DNA from: Staphylococcus massiliensis CCUG 55927
GTDB taxonomy: Bacteria > Bacillota > Bacilli > Staphylococcales > Staphylococcaceae
Direction of reading: 5' to 3'
DNA: 64,000 nucleotides
NCBI RefSeq assembly: GCF_000298075.1
Contig: NZ_JH815593.1
Span: forward strand, 1,691,605-1,755,604
The notes beneath the pieces were generated by a model. That model was not told where the DNA came from and made no database searches. It saw nothing but the letters and a program-made list of their open reading frames with translations. Of this stretch, positions 16,309-24,470 are shown in pieces; position 1 is the stretch's first letter, and every line of letters starts with the position of its first letter. A program made the translations under genes and the position numbers.

Positions 16309-16758
16309 CTATAAAGGTTGCCTTAATATAATCATATCAATGAGTTGGTGACCTTCTTCAAATATCGGCTTCTTGTAATTAGTAGTAAAAAAATCTTTTA
16401 TGGTGTCGTATTCCTCAAAGCCACAACTCTTATAAAAAAGAATGGTAAGCGGGCTATCGCCTGTACCAACGTACATGTAATTACCTTTATTACGATAAAT
16501 CTTTAAATTTTGTTTAACCAACGTTTTACCAATACCTTGACCTTGGAAGGAAGGGTGGATAGCAATATTTTTAATTTCATAATCATTATTATCCCTCTGG
16601 TTAACGATACATACACCCAATGTAAACTTACTGTCATTGGTTAAAGCGTACATATCGCCCTTATGTATGTACTTATCAATCATGTGCTCATCTTCGTCAG
16701 CTAAAAGCAATAAATCTAAGTAGTCTTTTTTATTAGTTTGGATGAGGTGCAAGTTCAT
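16309..16758 (-). CDS. GNAT family N-acetyltransferase
   Basis: 149-aa cytoplasmic acetyl-CoA-dependent transferase. The acetyl-CoA binding motif is FQGQGIGKTLV (about residues 79-89), preceded by the beta-4 strand YEIKNIAIHPS and followed by the beta-5/alpha-4 segment LTILFYKSCGFEEY. The substrate is unknown. The ribosome binding site is weak. It lies next to the ahpF terminator on the same strand but is separated from that operon by it. Confidence 0.82.
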   Translation of the reverse strand: MNLHLIQTNKKDYLDLLLLADEDEHMIDKYIHKGDMYALTNDSKFTLGVCIVNQRDNNDYEIKNIAIHPSFQGQGIGKTLVKQNLKIYRNKGNYMYVGTGDSPLTILFYKSCGFEEYDTIKDFFTTNYKKPIFEEGHQLIDMIILRQPL

Positions 16759-16800
16759 GTTAAAAACTCATTTCTTAGTATGTTTATTATCATCTTATCT

Positions 16801-16833
16801 AAAAAAAGACATGACGCAAAGCGCCATGTCTTG
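16801..16833 (-). terminator. terminator of ahpCF operon
   Basis: Minus-strand reading gives AAGACATGGCGC, a short loop, GCGTCATGTCTT, then seven T, about 20 bp after the ahpF stop. Confidence 0.9.
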
Positions 16834-16853
16834 TGATGGTTGGAAGTATGTGA

Positions 16854-18377
16854 TTAATTTCTAATTAAATAATCGAAAGCGTTTAGTGCGGCATTCGCAC
16901 CGGCACCCATAGAAATTATAATCTGTTTGTTAGGTTGATCAGTACAGTCACCTGCTGCAAACACACCTGCTAAGTTTGTAGCACCGTACTTATCGACCTG
17001 AATTTCGTTCGCTTCATTAAGCTCAATATTACTATCAAGCCATTCAGTGTTAGGAAGTAGACCGATTTGTACGAAGATACCATCTAGATCTAAGTGATGT
17101 GTATCGCCTGATTTGAGGTCTTCGTAAGTTAAACCATCAACTTTACCTTCACCTGTGACTTCAGTAGTTTGAGCATTCGTAATGACTGAAACATTATCTA
17201 ATTCTTCAATACGTTTTTGAAGAACATCGTCAGCTTTCAGTGCTTCATTACGCTCTAGAATCGTAACATTTTTTACAATTCCTGCCAAGTCGATAGCGGC
17301 TTCAACACCAGAATTACCGCCACCTACGACAGCAACATCTTTACCTTCAAATAGTGGGCCATCACAGTGCGGGCAGTATGCCACACCTTTATTTGAAAGT
17401 TCATCTTCGCCAGGAACTTGCATTTTACGCCAACGTGCACCAGTCGTGATAATGACAGTTTTACTTGTTAATGTACCGCCATTTTCAAGTTTTACTTTAA
17501 TGCCTGAATCTTCTTTTTGAATATCAACGACACGTTGTGCGTTCATAATGTCGACATCGTATTCTTTAATGTGGGCTTCAAGATTAGCGGCGAAAGTTGG
17601 GCCGTCAGTTTGTTTAACACTAATAAAGTTTTCAATTCCAGCTGTGTCATTAACTTGACCACCCATGCGATCAGCTACGATACCTGTTCTAATACCTTTA
17701 CGAGCTGCATATACTGCTGCACTTGCACTAGCGGGACCACCGCCAACTACAAGTACGTCGAAAGGTTCTTTTTCGTCGAACTCAGCCGCATCAGGTTGTT
17801 CACCTAATTGATTTAAGAAGTCTTCAACAGTCATACGTCCATTGCTGAATTCTTCTCCATTTAAAAAGACAGTAGGTACACCCATGATATTCTCTGCTTC
17901 TTCTTTAAAAGCAGCGCCATCAATCATAGTGTGTGTAATGTTTGGATTAACGAGGCTCATTAAGTTTAATGCTTGTACAACGTCCGGGCATTTGTGACAG
18001 CTTAAACTTACATACGTTTCGAAATTTAATGGACCTTCTAAAGCTTCGATTTGTTTTAATACAGATTCTTCTTCTTTAGGTTTTCTACCACTAACTTGTA
18101 ATAATGCAAGAACTAAAGATGTAAACTCATGTCCAAGAGGTACACCGGCAAATGTGATGTCAGTGTCCTCATCTGGACGGTTTACACTAAAGCTTGGTGT
18201 GCGTTTAAGTTCTGTTTTTTCAATCTTAATGTGTTCTGACATTTCAGCGATTTCGCTTGTTAATGCGTCAACTTCTTTTGAAATGTCATCTGAACCTAAA
18301 CTCACTTTTAAGATAACATCGCCTTCTAATAGCTCTAAGTATTGAGCTAATTGGCCTTTAATTTGTTGATTAAGCAT
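16854..18377 (-). CDS. ahpF: alkyl hydroperoxide reductase subunit F
   Basis: Flavoprotein disulfide reductase that passes electrons from NADH to AhpC. An N-terminal tandem glutaredoxin-like domain has the active CxxC at residues 127-130 (SCHKCPD). FAD binding shows as [19 protein letters not shown] (about 210-228). The reductase CxxC is at 335-338 (YCPHCDG), NAD binding as [12 protein letters not shown], and the C-terminal FAD motif as [10 protein letters not shown]. The 507 aa length is standard. It starts 17 bp after ahpC with AAAGGAGG, forming a two-gene operon. Confidence 0.97.
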   Translation of the reverse strand: MLNQQIKGQLAQYLELLEGDVILKVSLGSDDISKEVDALTSEIAEMSEHIKIEKTELKRTPSFSVNRPDEDTDITFAGVPLGHEFTSLVLALLQVSGRKPKEEESVLKQIEALEGPLNFETYVSLSCHKCPDVVQALNLMSLVNPNITHTMIDGAAFKEEAENIMGVPTVFLNGEEFSNGRMTVEDFLNQLGEQPDAAEFDEKEPFDVLVVGGGPASASAAVYAARKGIRTGIVADRMGGQVNDTAGIENFISVKQTDGPTFAANLEAHIKEYDVDIMNAQRVVDIQKEDSGIKVKLENGGTLTSKTVIITTGARWRKMQVPGEDELSNKGVAYCPHCDGPLFEGKDVAVVGGGNSGVEAAIDLAGIVKNVTILERNEALKADDVLQKRIEELDNVSVITNAQTTEVTGEGKVDGLTYEDLKSGDTHHLDLDGIFVQIGLLPNTEWLDSNIELNEANEIQVDKYGATNLAGVFAAGDCTDQPNKQIIISMGAGANAALNAFDYLIRN

Positions 18378-18394
18378 TATCTAAAATGCCTCCT

Positions 18395-18964
18395 TTAAAT
18401 TTTACCTACTAAATCAAGGCTTGGCTCTAATGTGTCGCCGCCTTCTTCCCATTTAGCTGGGCAAACTTCACCAGGGTTTTTACGTACATATTGAGCAGCT
18501 TTGATTTTATGAGTTAATGTGCTAGCGTCACGGCCGATACCTTCAGCATTGATTTCTGCTGCTTGAACAACACCATCTGGGTCAATGATGAATGTACCAC
18601 GTTGAGCTAAGCCAGCTTCTTCATTTAATACATCGAATAAACGAGTGACTTGTTGTGAAGGGTCACCAATCATAGTGTATTGAATTTTGTTGATAGCGTC
18701 TGAATGATCGTGCCAAGCTTTGTGAACGAAGTGTGTATCAGTTGATACAGAGAATACATTAGCACCTAAGCTTTGTAATTCGTCGTATTGGTTTTGAAGA
18801 TCTTCTAATTCAGTAGGGCATACGAAAGAGAAGTCTGCAGGGTAGAAGCAAACTACGCTCCAATCACCTTTAAGATCTTGTTCTGAAACCTCTTTAAATT
18901 CATCATTCTTAGCATCATATGCTTGAGCTGTGAATGCTTCAATTTCTTTACCGATTAATGACAT
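18395..18964 (-). CDS. ahpC: alkyl hydroperoxide reductase subunit C (peroxiredoxin)
   Basis: Two-Cys peroxiredoxin that reduces H2O2, organic peroxides and peroxynitrite. The peroxidatic Cys49 lies in the FSFVCPTE motif and the resolving Cys near 168 in GEVCPAKW. From ATG 18964 the product is 189 aa, the normal size; the in-frame TTG at 18970 is too close to TAGGAGG to be the start. The upstream region carries a PerR-type box at 19061-19075. It is co-transcribed with ahpF. Confidence 0.97.
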   Translation of the reverse strand: MSLIGKEIEAFTAQAYDAKNDEFKEVSEQDLKGDWSVVCFYPADFSFVCPTELEDLQNQYDELQSLGANVFSVSTDTHFVHKAWHDHSDAINKIQYTMIGDPSQQVTRLFDVLNEEAGLAQRGTFIIDPDGVVQAAEINAEGIGRDASTLTHKIKAAQYVRKNPGEVCPAKWEEGGDTLEPSLDLVGKI

Positions 18965-19060
18965 AATCAAATTCCTCCTAAATATTTAAAAATTAACCTT
19001 CGATGAATATGTGAGATTAGAATCAACTTATGGTTAGCATTTATAATAACGATTATTTAT

Positions 19061-19075
19061 TTATAATAATTCTAA
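19061..19075 (-). promoter_or_regulatory. PerR-type box upstream of ahpC
   Basis: TTATAATAATTCTAA matches 14 of 15 positions of the PerR consensus TTATAATNATTATAA. It lies about 100 bp before the ahpC start, at a plausible promoter. Peroxide induction is inferred. The remainder of 18965-19381 is AT-rich without a supported gene. Confidence 0.7.
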
Positions 19076-19339
19076 TCTTTCAATTACGATTATACATGAT
19101 AATAAATATTAGTCAACATCGTTACTCTTTTTTAATTTCAATAGTGTTTAAAATCAAAATAATTGACATAAAATGCAAACGAAAGCCTTTAATAAAGCGT
19201 TTTATTGATGTTGTTACAGAGACAAAATATTACTTTAGAAAAATTTTACAATCTCAATTAGAAGTTAATTTTCTCATTTAGATATTCATACAAATACTTA
19301 TATTTATCAAAAAATGATTCTTTCAAAGCTTTTCAAAAT

Positions 19340-19375
19340 AAAAAAGAATGAAGTGCAATAAGTCTGCACTTCATC
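19340..19375 (-). terminator. terminator after DoxX-like gene
   Basis: Minus-strand reading gives ATGAAGTGCA, a short loop, TGCACTTCAT, then CTTTTTT, right after the stop at 19382. Confidence 0.88.
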
Positions 19376-19381
19376 CACATC

Positions 19382-19735
19382 TTAAAGCTTTTTAATTAAG
19401 TACATCATAACAAATTGAAGGGGTAGGCGTCCGTATAGCGCGCTTTTAGGAAGTTCAATATCTCCAAGTGGTAACTTCTTACGTGCCATATAAATGTTTG
19501 CTGGGAAAACGCTTAGTAGGAACCAGTTCATTAGCTTTTTAAATAATTTTGATGGACGTCCGATGATTAGACGTAATCCTATGATAATTTCGATTACGCC
19601 TGTAACCCATACAGCTAACTTACGGAATGGTAAATAAGCAGGTACGACTCTCGTGAAGCCTTCTTCTTTCACAAAATGCATGACGCCAGCCAACGAAAAT
19701 ACACCTGCAAATAATAAACGTAATAAGATACGCAT
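19382..19735 (-). CDS. DoxX-like integral membrane protein
   Basis: 117 aa with four hydrophobic segments: LLRLLFAGVFSLAGVMHFV, LAVWVTGVIEIIIGLRLII, a short LMNWFLLSVFPANIYMA, and LQFVMMYLI. The GVMHF and VTGVIEIIIG pattern is typical of the DoxX/YphA group, quinone-related proteins of unclear role. ATG 19735 follows AAAGGAAG; an upstream in-frame ATG (19753) has no such site. It is monocistronic with its own terminator. Confidence 0.75.
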   Translation of the reverse strand: MRILLRLLFAGVFSLAGVMHFVKEEGFTRVVPAYLPFRKLAVWVTGVIEIIIGLRLIIGRPSKLFKKLMNWFLLSVFPANIYMARKKLPLGDIELPKSALYGRLPLQFVMMYLIKKL

Positions 19736-19874
19736 TTTAACGCTTCCTTTCATATATTGATTTACTTTTAGTTTATAAAAGAAAGCGTTAATTATCGATA
19801 AAATTGCTTTTACGACTTATTTAGAAAACTTTATCTTTTACGCGTTTTGAACTTGTATAGTAAGGCTTAACTCA

Positions 19875-20027
19875 CTATTGTTTGTTGTCTGTTTGTTGTT
19901 CTTCTTCTAATGCTTCTTGTCTCGCTTTTTCTGCACGGCGTTTGTTACGTTTCTTTTCTTCTATAAATGAAGCAATCACAAATGCAACCACTACGAGCGG
20001 TGTTCCAATTGCAACAACCATAATCAT
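19875..20027 (-). CDS. small single-pass membrane protein, 50 aa
   Basis: From ATG 20027 (AAGGTG upstream) the product has one N-terminal transmembrane helix (VVAIGTPLVVVAFVIASF) followed by a strongly charged, helical cytosolic tail (EEKKRNKRRAEKARQEALEEEQQ). The helix-plus-coil layout is typical of small regulatory membrane proteins, yet I cannot assign a family. It lies between the DoxX-like gene and nfrA. Confidence 0.6.
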   Translation of the reverse strand: MIMVVAIGTPLVVVAFVIASFIEEKKRNKRRAEKARQEALEEEQQTDNKQ

Positions 20028-20207
20028 ATTATCACCTTCATTTTTAGTATTAATTGTATTTTAACATTTTTAAGCATTTAACAAAGATAGAATGCTTTGT
20101 GAGATGTGTCGTTTTTATAAACGATAGGTTTTAAATCATGATATAAGAAGTTTTTTTATTCATTTGATAGGATAAGTATATATTAAAACGTGTATAGGAG
20201 TGTTATT

Positions 20208-20963
20208 ATGTCGAATCATGTTTATGATTTAGCGAAGCGTCATCATTCAGTGCGTAAGTTCAAGAATCATCCATTAGATGACGCAACTATTAAGAAATTA
20301 GTCGAAGCGGGCCAAAGTGCCTCTACTTCAAGCTATCTCCAAACGTATTCTATTATTGGTGTTCGTGATCCTAAGATTAAAGAATCTTTAAAAGAGGTTT
20401 CAGGACAACCTTACGTAGAGGAGAACGGTTACCTATTCGTATTTGTGCTTGATTATTATCGTCATGCTTTAATTGATGAAAAGAAAGATAGTAATATGAG
20501 TTCTGCTTATGAATCAGCAGAAGGCTTACTTGTAGGTGCGATTGATGTTGCGCTTGTATCTGAGAATATGGCTTTATGTGCTGAAGATATGGGCTATGGT
20601 ATCGTGTACCTTGGTTCTTTAAGAAACGACGTAGACCGCGTACGTGACATTCTTGGATTACCTGAGTATGCCTTTCCATTATTTGGTATGGCTATAGGTG
20701 AAATTAGTGAAGATGAGAATGGCACGCCTAAACCTCGTCTACCATTTGAACATGTCTTTCATGAGGATCAATATAATGCCGATAAGGAAAAGCAACTTAG
20801 AGAAATTGAAGCTTATGATGAAGCGGTTAAAGACTACTATGAGAAACGTACAAATGGAAAACGTAGTGAGACATGGTCAGATCAAATTTCTGGTTTCATG
20901 AGTAGTAAACAACGACCTGATATGATGAAATGGCTTCATGAGACAGGGTTATTAAAACGATAA
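20208..20963 (+). CDS. nfrA: NfrA, NADPH-dependent FMN oxidoreductase (nitroreductase family)
   Basis: FMN enzyme that reduces nitro compounds, flavins and disulfides with NADPH; a stress-induced protein in staphylococci. The N-terminal HHSVRKFKNHPLDD and AGQSASTSSYLQTYSII form the FMN/substrate site of the NfsA/FRP group, and the second FMN region is EDMGYGIVYLGSLRND. The C-terminal extension (MSSKQRPDMMKWLHETGL) is typical. ATG 20208 is preceded by TAGGAG; 251 aa is the expected length. Neighbouring ahpCF suggests a shared redox-stress theme, but it has its own promoter and terminator. Confidence 0.95.
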   Translation: MSNHVYDLAKRHHSVRKFKNHPLDDATIKKLVEAGQSASTSSYLQTYSIIGVRDPKIKESLKEVSGQPYVEENGYLFVFVLDYYRHALIDEKKDSNMSSAYESAEGLLVGAIDVALVSENMALCAEDMGYGIVYLGSLRNDVDRVRDILGLPEYAFPLFGMAIGEISEDENGTPKPRLPFEHVFHEDQYNADKEKQLREIEAYDEAVKDYYEKRTNGKRSETWSDQISGFMSSKQRPDMMKWLHETGLLKR

Positions 20964-20971
20964 GATTGAAT

Positions 20972-21003
20972 AACGGGTGCGCGCCGAAGTGGCCGCACCC
21001 GTT
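20972..21003. terminator. terminator after nfrA
   Basis: AACGGGTGCG (20972-20981) pairs with CGCACCCGTT (20994-21003), 12-nt loop. It lies between convergent genes and may serve both. Confidence 0.8.
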
Positions 21004-21023
21004 TATTGATGTGAAACGTATTT

Positions 21024-21392
21024 TTAAAGGGCTTTTCGATAGGTAGTGAAGGTAAGAACGATTGTAACAATGGTTGCGATTCCAGTTAACACACCGAAAA
21101 TAACGCTAAGCACGTATGGTGAAGCTATGGCTAAGATAATTGTTAGGAAAAACACTGAAATCAATATTAATCCAAGGTAAATCACTGCAATAATTCTTAC
21201 TGCGATGTGGTTAAAGCATGCAAGAATGATTGGTGGTAGTAAGAAAATGATTTGTGTACCAATATTTAATGCAACTTCCATAGGCTTATCGAATGAAATG
21301 CTATTGTCTGATTTAGGATAACTTGCGAGTGTGAGCGAAGTGGTGATATACAATACAAGTACTAATATACTCCATAATAATCTTGAATTCAT
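21024..21392 (-). CDS. small four-helix membrane protein, paralogue of the 9.2-9.6 kb gene
   Basis: 122 aa with four transmembrane helices. It shares with the protein at 9224-9610 the turn SISFDKP, the IFLLPPII segment and the VRIIAVIYLGLI helix, so the two arose by duplication. An AAGGAG site precedes the ATG. Function unknown; no charged catalytic residues are seen in the membrane segments. Confidence 0.7.
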   Translation of the reverse strand: MNSRLLWSILVLVLYITTSLTLASYPKSDNSISFDKPMEVALNIGTQIIFLLPPIILACFNHIAVRIIAVIYLGLILISVFFLTIILAIASPYVLSVIFGVLTGIATIVTIVLTFTTYRKAL

Positions 21393-21521
21393 ATAATGCT
21401 CCTTTATCTTAAATGAAATCCAATTATATGATATCGCAATTTATAAAAAATGAATAGGTTTGTTGGGAGTAGAGATATAGGGTATGTAATAATTAAGCCA
21501 ATTTAATGGGAGGTATTACTG

Positions 21522-21908
21522 ATGAAAGTTATTGTTACAAGTATCTTTGTGGATGATCAAGAGAAAGCAAAGACGTTCTATAGTGAGAAGTTAGGCTTTG
21601 AAGTGAAACATGATATTGATATGGGTGGCGGACATAAGTGGTTAACCGTCGTATCTAAAGAACAAGAGAACGGAACTGAAATTGTATTAGAGCCAAATGA
21701 ACATCCGGCTGCTAAAGACTATCAATCGAGACTATTTGAAGAGGGTATACCGGTAACGATGTTTGGTTCAGATGACTTAAATAAGGAATATGAGGAACTC
21801 AAGGCAAATGGTGTAACCTTTACAAAGGAACCGACTCAAGCAGGGGATGTTAAGCTTGCAATCTTTGATGATACGTGCGGAAACTTAATTCAAATTGTAG
21901 AACAATAG
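21522..21908 (+). CDS. VOC family protein (glyoxalase/bleomycin-resistance fold)
   Basis: 128 aa with the two beta-alpha-beta-beta-beta halves of the VOC fold: VIVTSIFVDDQEKAKTFYSEKLGFEVKHDIDMG in the first and the ending GDVKLAIFDDTCGNLIQIVEQ in the second, with Glu/His candidates for metal binding (GGGHKW, the GNLIQIVE Glu). The substrate is unknown. TGGGAGG is the ribosome binding site. A GTTTGT / GGGTAT pair upstream (16-bp gap, near 21455-21485) resembles a sigma-B promoter but with slightly long spacing. It ends before an inverted repeat shared with the ALAS cassette end. Confidence 0.85.
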   Translation: MKVIVTSIFVDDQEKAKTFYSEKLGFEVKHDIDMGGGHKWLTVVSKEQENGTEIVLEPNEHPAAKDYQSRLFEEGIPVTMFGSDDLNKEYEELKANGVTFTKEPTQAGDVKLAIFDDTCGNLIQIVEQ

Positions 21909-21952
21909 AAAATCAAGAAAATGTAAATGTTTTTATTACAGAAAAGTGTATA

Positions 21953-22017
21953 AACTAGTAAACTTGTTTAAATAATTATGATGTTTTTTTACGATTATAG
22001 AAGCAAGTTTACTAGTT
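21953..22017. repeat. 14-bp perfect inverted repeat between VOC and EamA genes
   Basis: AACTAGTAAACTTG (21953-21966) and CAAGTTTACTAGTT (22004-22017) are exact inverses with a 37-nt AT-rich loop. It lies at the 3' ends of two convergent genes. It lacks a clean T run on either side, so it may be a weak bidirectional terminator or a border of the inserted cassette. Confidence 0.8.
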
Positions 22018-22023
22018 CTTATT

Positions 22024-22890
22024 TTACTTAGAATTCTTTTTTGATAATGCAGTGTGAGCGCCCAGTATAGCAAATACTATACCTAAAATTAAATAAATAT
22101 TGAGTTGAGATTCACCGATGATAATACTAGCTATTCCACCGATTGCTGGAAAACCAGCTACCATAAAACTACTTTCAGACGCCCCAATATTTTTTACTAA
22201 GTGTAAATAGAATAACCAAGCGACAAAGGATGCCATAATAGACAAATATAATAATCCGATCCAATATGATACTTTATCAGGAATGATGAAGTTTTGGTTG
22301 GTTACTATAGAAATGGTTAATAACAATATTGTAGCCGAAAACATACCAACCATATTAGCTATTACTGGGTCGATATTTTTTTCACTATTATATAAAGAAA
22401 AAACATCGCCAATAGAGGTAATTAAAGTGCCTAAAATAGCTAATGTGACACCTAAAATAAAGTCACCACTTACATTATTAAACTCCGGAACAAGTGTCAC
22501 TACAACACTAAGCATTCCTAAGCTTCCACCAATATATATTTTTTTTGCTATATTTGTTTTAAAAATTATACTTATTAGTATTGGAGTTGTAATAACTTTC
22601 ATTGAAAAGATGATAGTTACCAAAACTGACGATGATAATATTGTTCCATAATAAAGAAGTAGGTAACTTATGGCGAAATTACATAGACCAAAACCTATAA
22701 CCGTTAACCAATTTAATTTGGTATTTAAATTCTTTCCTTTTATTATAAATAATATAAGGAATAAAAGGAATGCTATTAAGGATCTATACAACAAAGATAT
22801 TTCTAAAGATGCGTCAGTCCCTTGAATTTTAACAGCTATAAAATTCAACCCCCAAATTAACATACAAGCCAAATACATTATATAATTCAA
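22024..22890 (-). CDS. EamA (DMT superfamily) transporter paired with ALAS
   Basis: 288-aa membrane protein with ten predicted helices in two EamA repeats; the first repeat opens MYLACMLIWGLNFIAVKIQG and the second includes LYLSIMASFVAWLFYLHLVK and GFPAIGGIASIIIGESQL, typical of metabolite exporters such as RhtA/YdcZ-group proteins. Its TTG start (22890-22888) overlaps the ALAS stop as TTGA, so translation is coupled and a shared function is likely. E. coli RhtA of this superfamily has been reported to promote export of 5-aminolevulinate; by analogy the substrate may be the ALAS product. That is inference; the substrate cannot be read from sequence. Confidence 0.82.
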   Translation of the reverse strand: MNYIMYLACMLIWGLNFIAVKIQGTDASLEISLLYRSLIAFLLFLILFIIKGKNLNTKLNWLTVIGFGLCNFAISYLLLYYGTILSSSVLVTIIFSMKVITTPILISIIFKTNIAKKIYIGGSLGMLSVVVTLVPEFNNVSGDFILGVTLAILGTLITSIGDVFSLYNSEKNIDPVIANMVGMFSATILLLTISIVTNQNFIIPDKVSYWIGLLYLSIMASFVAWLFYLHLVKNIGASESSFMVAGFPAIGGIASIIIGESQLNIYLILGIVFAILGAHTALSKKNSK

Positions 22891-24095
22891 CTTTTATTCA
22901 TCCTCGTTATATCTAAAGAATCAAATGTGTCTACTAAAGAATTAACTAGAAAATCTATTTGTTTTATAGTGTGATAGGGCGTAACATTTATTCGAAATCT
23001 CTCGGTACCTTTACTTACTGTTGGAAAATTGATTGCTTGGACGTAGATATTATAATTTTTTAACAACATCTGCGCTGCTTCAGTACATTTTTTTGAGTCG
23101 CCAATAATTATAGGTAAAATATGTGTGGTACTTTCTTTTAGAGCTATAATACCATTTAAAGATAATTTTTCCCTTAAGTATCTTGTTTTTTCATGTAAAA
23201 GCTCTCTTTCTATGGAAGAATTTCTTAGATGTTTAATACTTTCTAGACAACCTGCAACTATAACTGGAGGCAAAGCAGTAGTGAAAATAAACCCTGAAGA
23301 AAATGAGCGAATAACATCAATTAAATATTTATCACCTGCAATATATCCTCCTATAATCCCTATGCCTTTAGCCATTGTTGATTGAATGACGTCAATTTCG
23401 TGTTGCACATTTAATAAAGATGAGTACCCAGCTCCCTCTTTTCCATACATTCCAATAGCGTGTACTTCATCTAAAAATGTTAGAGCGTTATATTTTTTAG
23501 CTAAAGCTACTATTTCTTTAATCGGTGCTACATCGCCATCCATTGAGTATATAGATTCAAATACAATCAATTTAGGGATTTCGTAATCATATTTTTTTAA
23601 TAAAGCTTCTAAATGACTCAAATCATTATGTTTAAATATTTCTTTATTATTTTTTACACTTCTTAGACCATTTATAATTGATGCATGATTTTTTTCATCA
23701 GAGAATACTATCATATTTGGAAATGTTCTTAATAGTCCTTGTAAAGTAGCGTCGTTAGAAGAGTAACCCGTTGGAAATATTAAAGCGGACTCCTTATTAT
23801 GCCAATCACTAATTTCTTTTTCAAGTAGAGAAAAATATTTATGGGTTCCTCCTATGTTTCTAGATCCTCCTGATCCAGCACCGTATTCTTTTAATACTCT
23901 AATCATTGTATTTAATACCTTGTTATTTTGAGACATACCAAGATAATCATTACTACAAAATACAATGATATCATCGTTATTTTCACTCTTTGCTAATGGG
24001 TATTTAGTGTTGACTCTATTAATTTGAGTGAAAATTCTATACGTTCCCTCATTTTTTAATTCTTCAATTTTACTCATGAAAATCTGTGTGTACAT
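22887..24095 (-). CDS. 5-aminolevulinate synthase-like enzyme (alpha-oxoamine synthase family)
   Basis: 402-aa PLP enzyme expected to condense glycine with succinyl-CoA to 5-aminolevulinate, CoA and CO2. It matches ALAS rather than BioF, Kbl or CqsA. Residues aligned by eye to Rhodobacter ALAS: Arg20 in GTYRIF (Arg21 there, succinyl-CoA carboxylate), Ser78 in GGSRNIGG (Thr83), Asn80 (Asn85), His137 in NHASI (His142), Asp209 and His212 in LDEVHAIGMYG (Asp214/His217), and the PLP lysine Lys243 in STMAKGIG (Lys248). SPGFIFTT-like and INFPTVSKGTERFR motifs are also typical of ALAS. ATG 24095 with AGGTGA is preferred to GTG 24104. Staphylococci use the C5 route, so this gene is unexpected. It is the first gene of a cassette with EamA. 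Confidence 0.85.
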   Translation of the reverse strand: MYTQIFMSKIEELKNEGTYRIFTQINRVNTKYPLAKSENNDDIIVFCSNDYLGMSQNNKVLNTMIRVLKEYGAGSGGSRNIGGTHKYFSLLEKEISDWHNKESALIFPTGYSSNDATLQGLLRTFPNMIVFSDEKNHASIINGLRSVKNNKEIFKHNDLSHLEALLKKYDYEIPKLIVFESIYSMDGDVAPIKEIVALAKKYNALTFLDEVHAIGMYGKEGAGYSSLLNVQHEIDVIQSTMAKGIGIIGGYIAGDKYLIDVIRSFSSGFIFTTALPPVIVAGCLESIKHLRNSSIERELLHEKTRYLREKLSLNGIIALKESTTHILPIIIGDSKKCTEAAQMLLKNYNIYVQAINFPTVSKGTERFRINVTPYHTIKQIDFLVNSLVDTFDSLDITRMNKS

Positions 24096-24134
24096 AGTTA
24101 TCACCTAATTTCGAATATTATGAATAATAAAATA

Positions 24135-24163
24135 ATTATATGTCTCACGATTGATAATTACAA
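24135..24163 (-). promoter_or_regulatory. promoter of ALAS-EamA cassette
   Basis: Minus strand: TTGTAA (24163-24158), 17-bp spacer, TATAAT (24140-24135), about 40 bp before the ALAS start. Confidence 0.65.
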
Positions 24164-24173
24164 GTACATATTT

Positions 24174-24211
24174 ACTTTAATAATCATTAAAATGTATATA
24201 ATTATTAAAGT
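24174..24211. promoter_or_regulatory. dyad and Fur-like box upstream of the ALAS promoter
   Basis: ACTTTAATAAT (24174-24184) and ATTATTAAAGT (24201-24211) form an 11-bp perfect inverted repeat with a 16-bp spacer, placed just upstream of the -35. Overlapping it, TAATAATCATTAAAA (24178-24192) matches 12 of 15 of the Fur box TGATAATNATTATCA. Both could be operators; the region is very AT-rich, so chance matches are possible. Confidence 0.4.
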
Positions 24212-24331
24212 TTATGTAAATAGACATACTTTAATTGGTAGGTATGAAATAATTTTAAATTTTATTTAAGTTAACTTTGTTTTAGATACTCCATGAAATA
24301 TTGAATTGATAGTGAAAATGTTTAAAAATAA

Positions 24332-24361
24332 AACACTCAGTTGAATTTTCAACCAAGTGTT
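24332..24361 (-). terminator. terminator after tcyP
   Basis: Minus-strand reading: AACACT-TG-GTTGAA, AA, TTCAAC-TG-AGTGTT, then TTATTTTT. The stem has one internal mismatch pair. It lies 110 bp after the tcyP stop. The rest of 24212-24470 shows no gene. Confidence 0.75.
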
Positions 24362-24470
24362 CTAAGTAAAAAACTATCGTATTATGCAATTGCAAACTAT
24401 TAGTTTAGAATAAAAACTAAACGTTAATATAGATTTGAAGTTCTATTAGGGTGTTTAGAATAAGTTATAT

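Noticed and set aside
19030..19281. 83-codon open frame on the plus strand
   Set aside because: Overlaps the ahpC promoter/PerR box, has no ribosome binding site, and its composition is that of AT-rich non-coding DNA.
22887..24095. Second bioF or kbl (2-amino-3-ketobutyrate CoA ligase)
   Set aside because: GGSRNIGG, the YRIF Arg and the STMAKGIG lysine context follow ALAS; BioF here (47643-48764) and Kbl have different glycine-rich segments.
22024..24211. Prophage or transposon carrying the ALAS cassette
   Set aside because: No integrase, transposase, target-site duplication or tRNA att site was found at its borders; only a 14-bp inverted repeat at one side.
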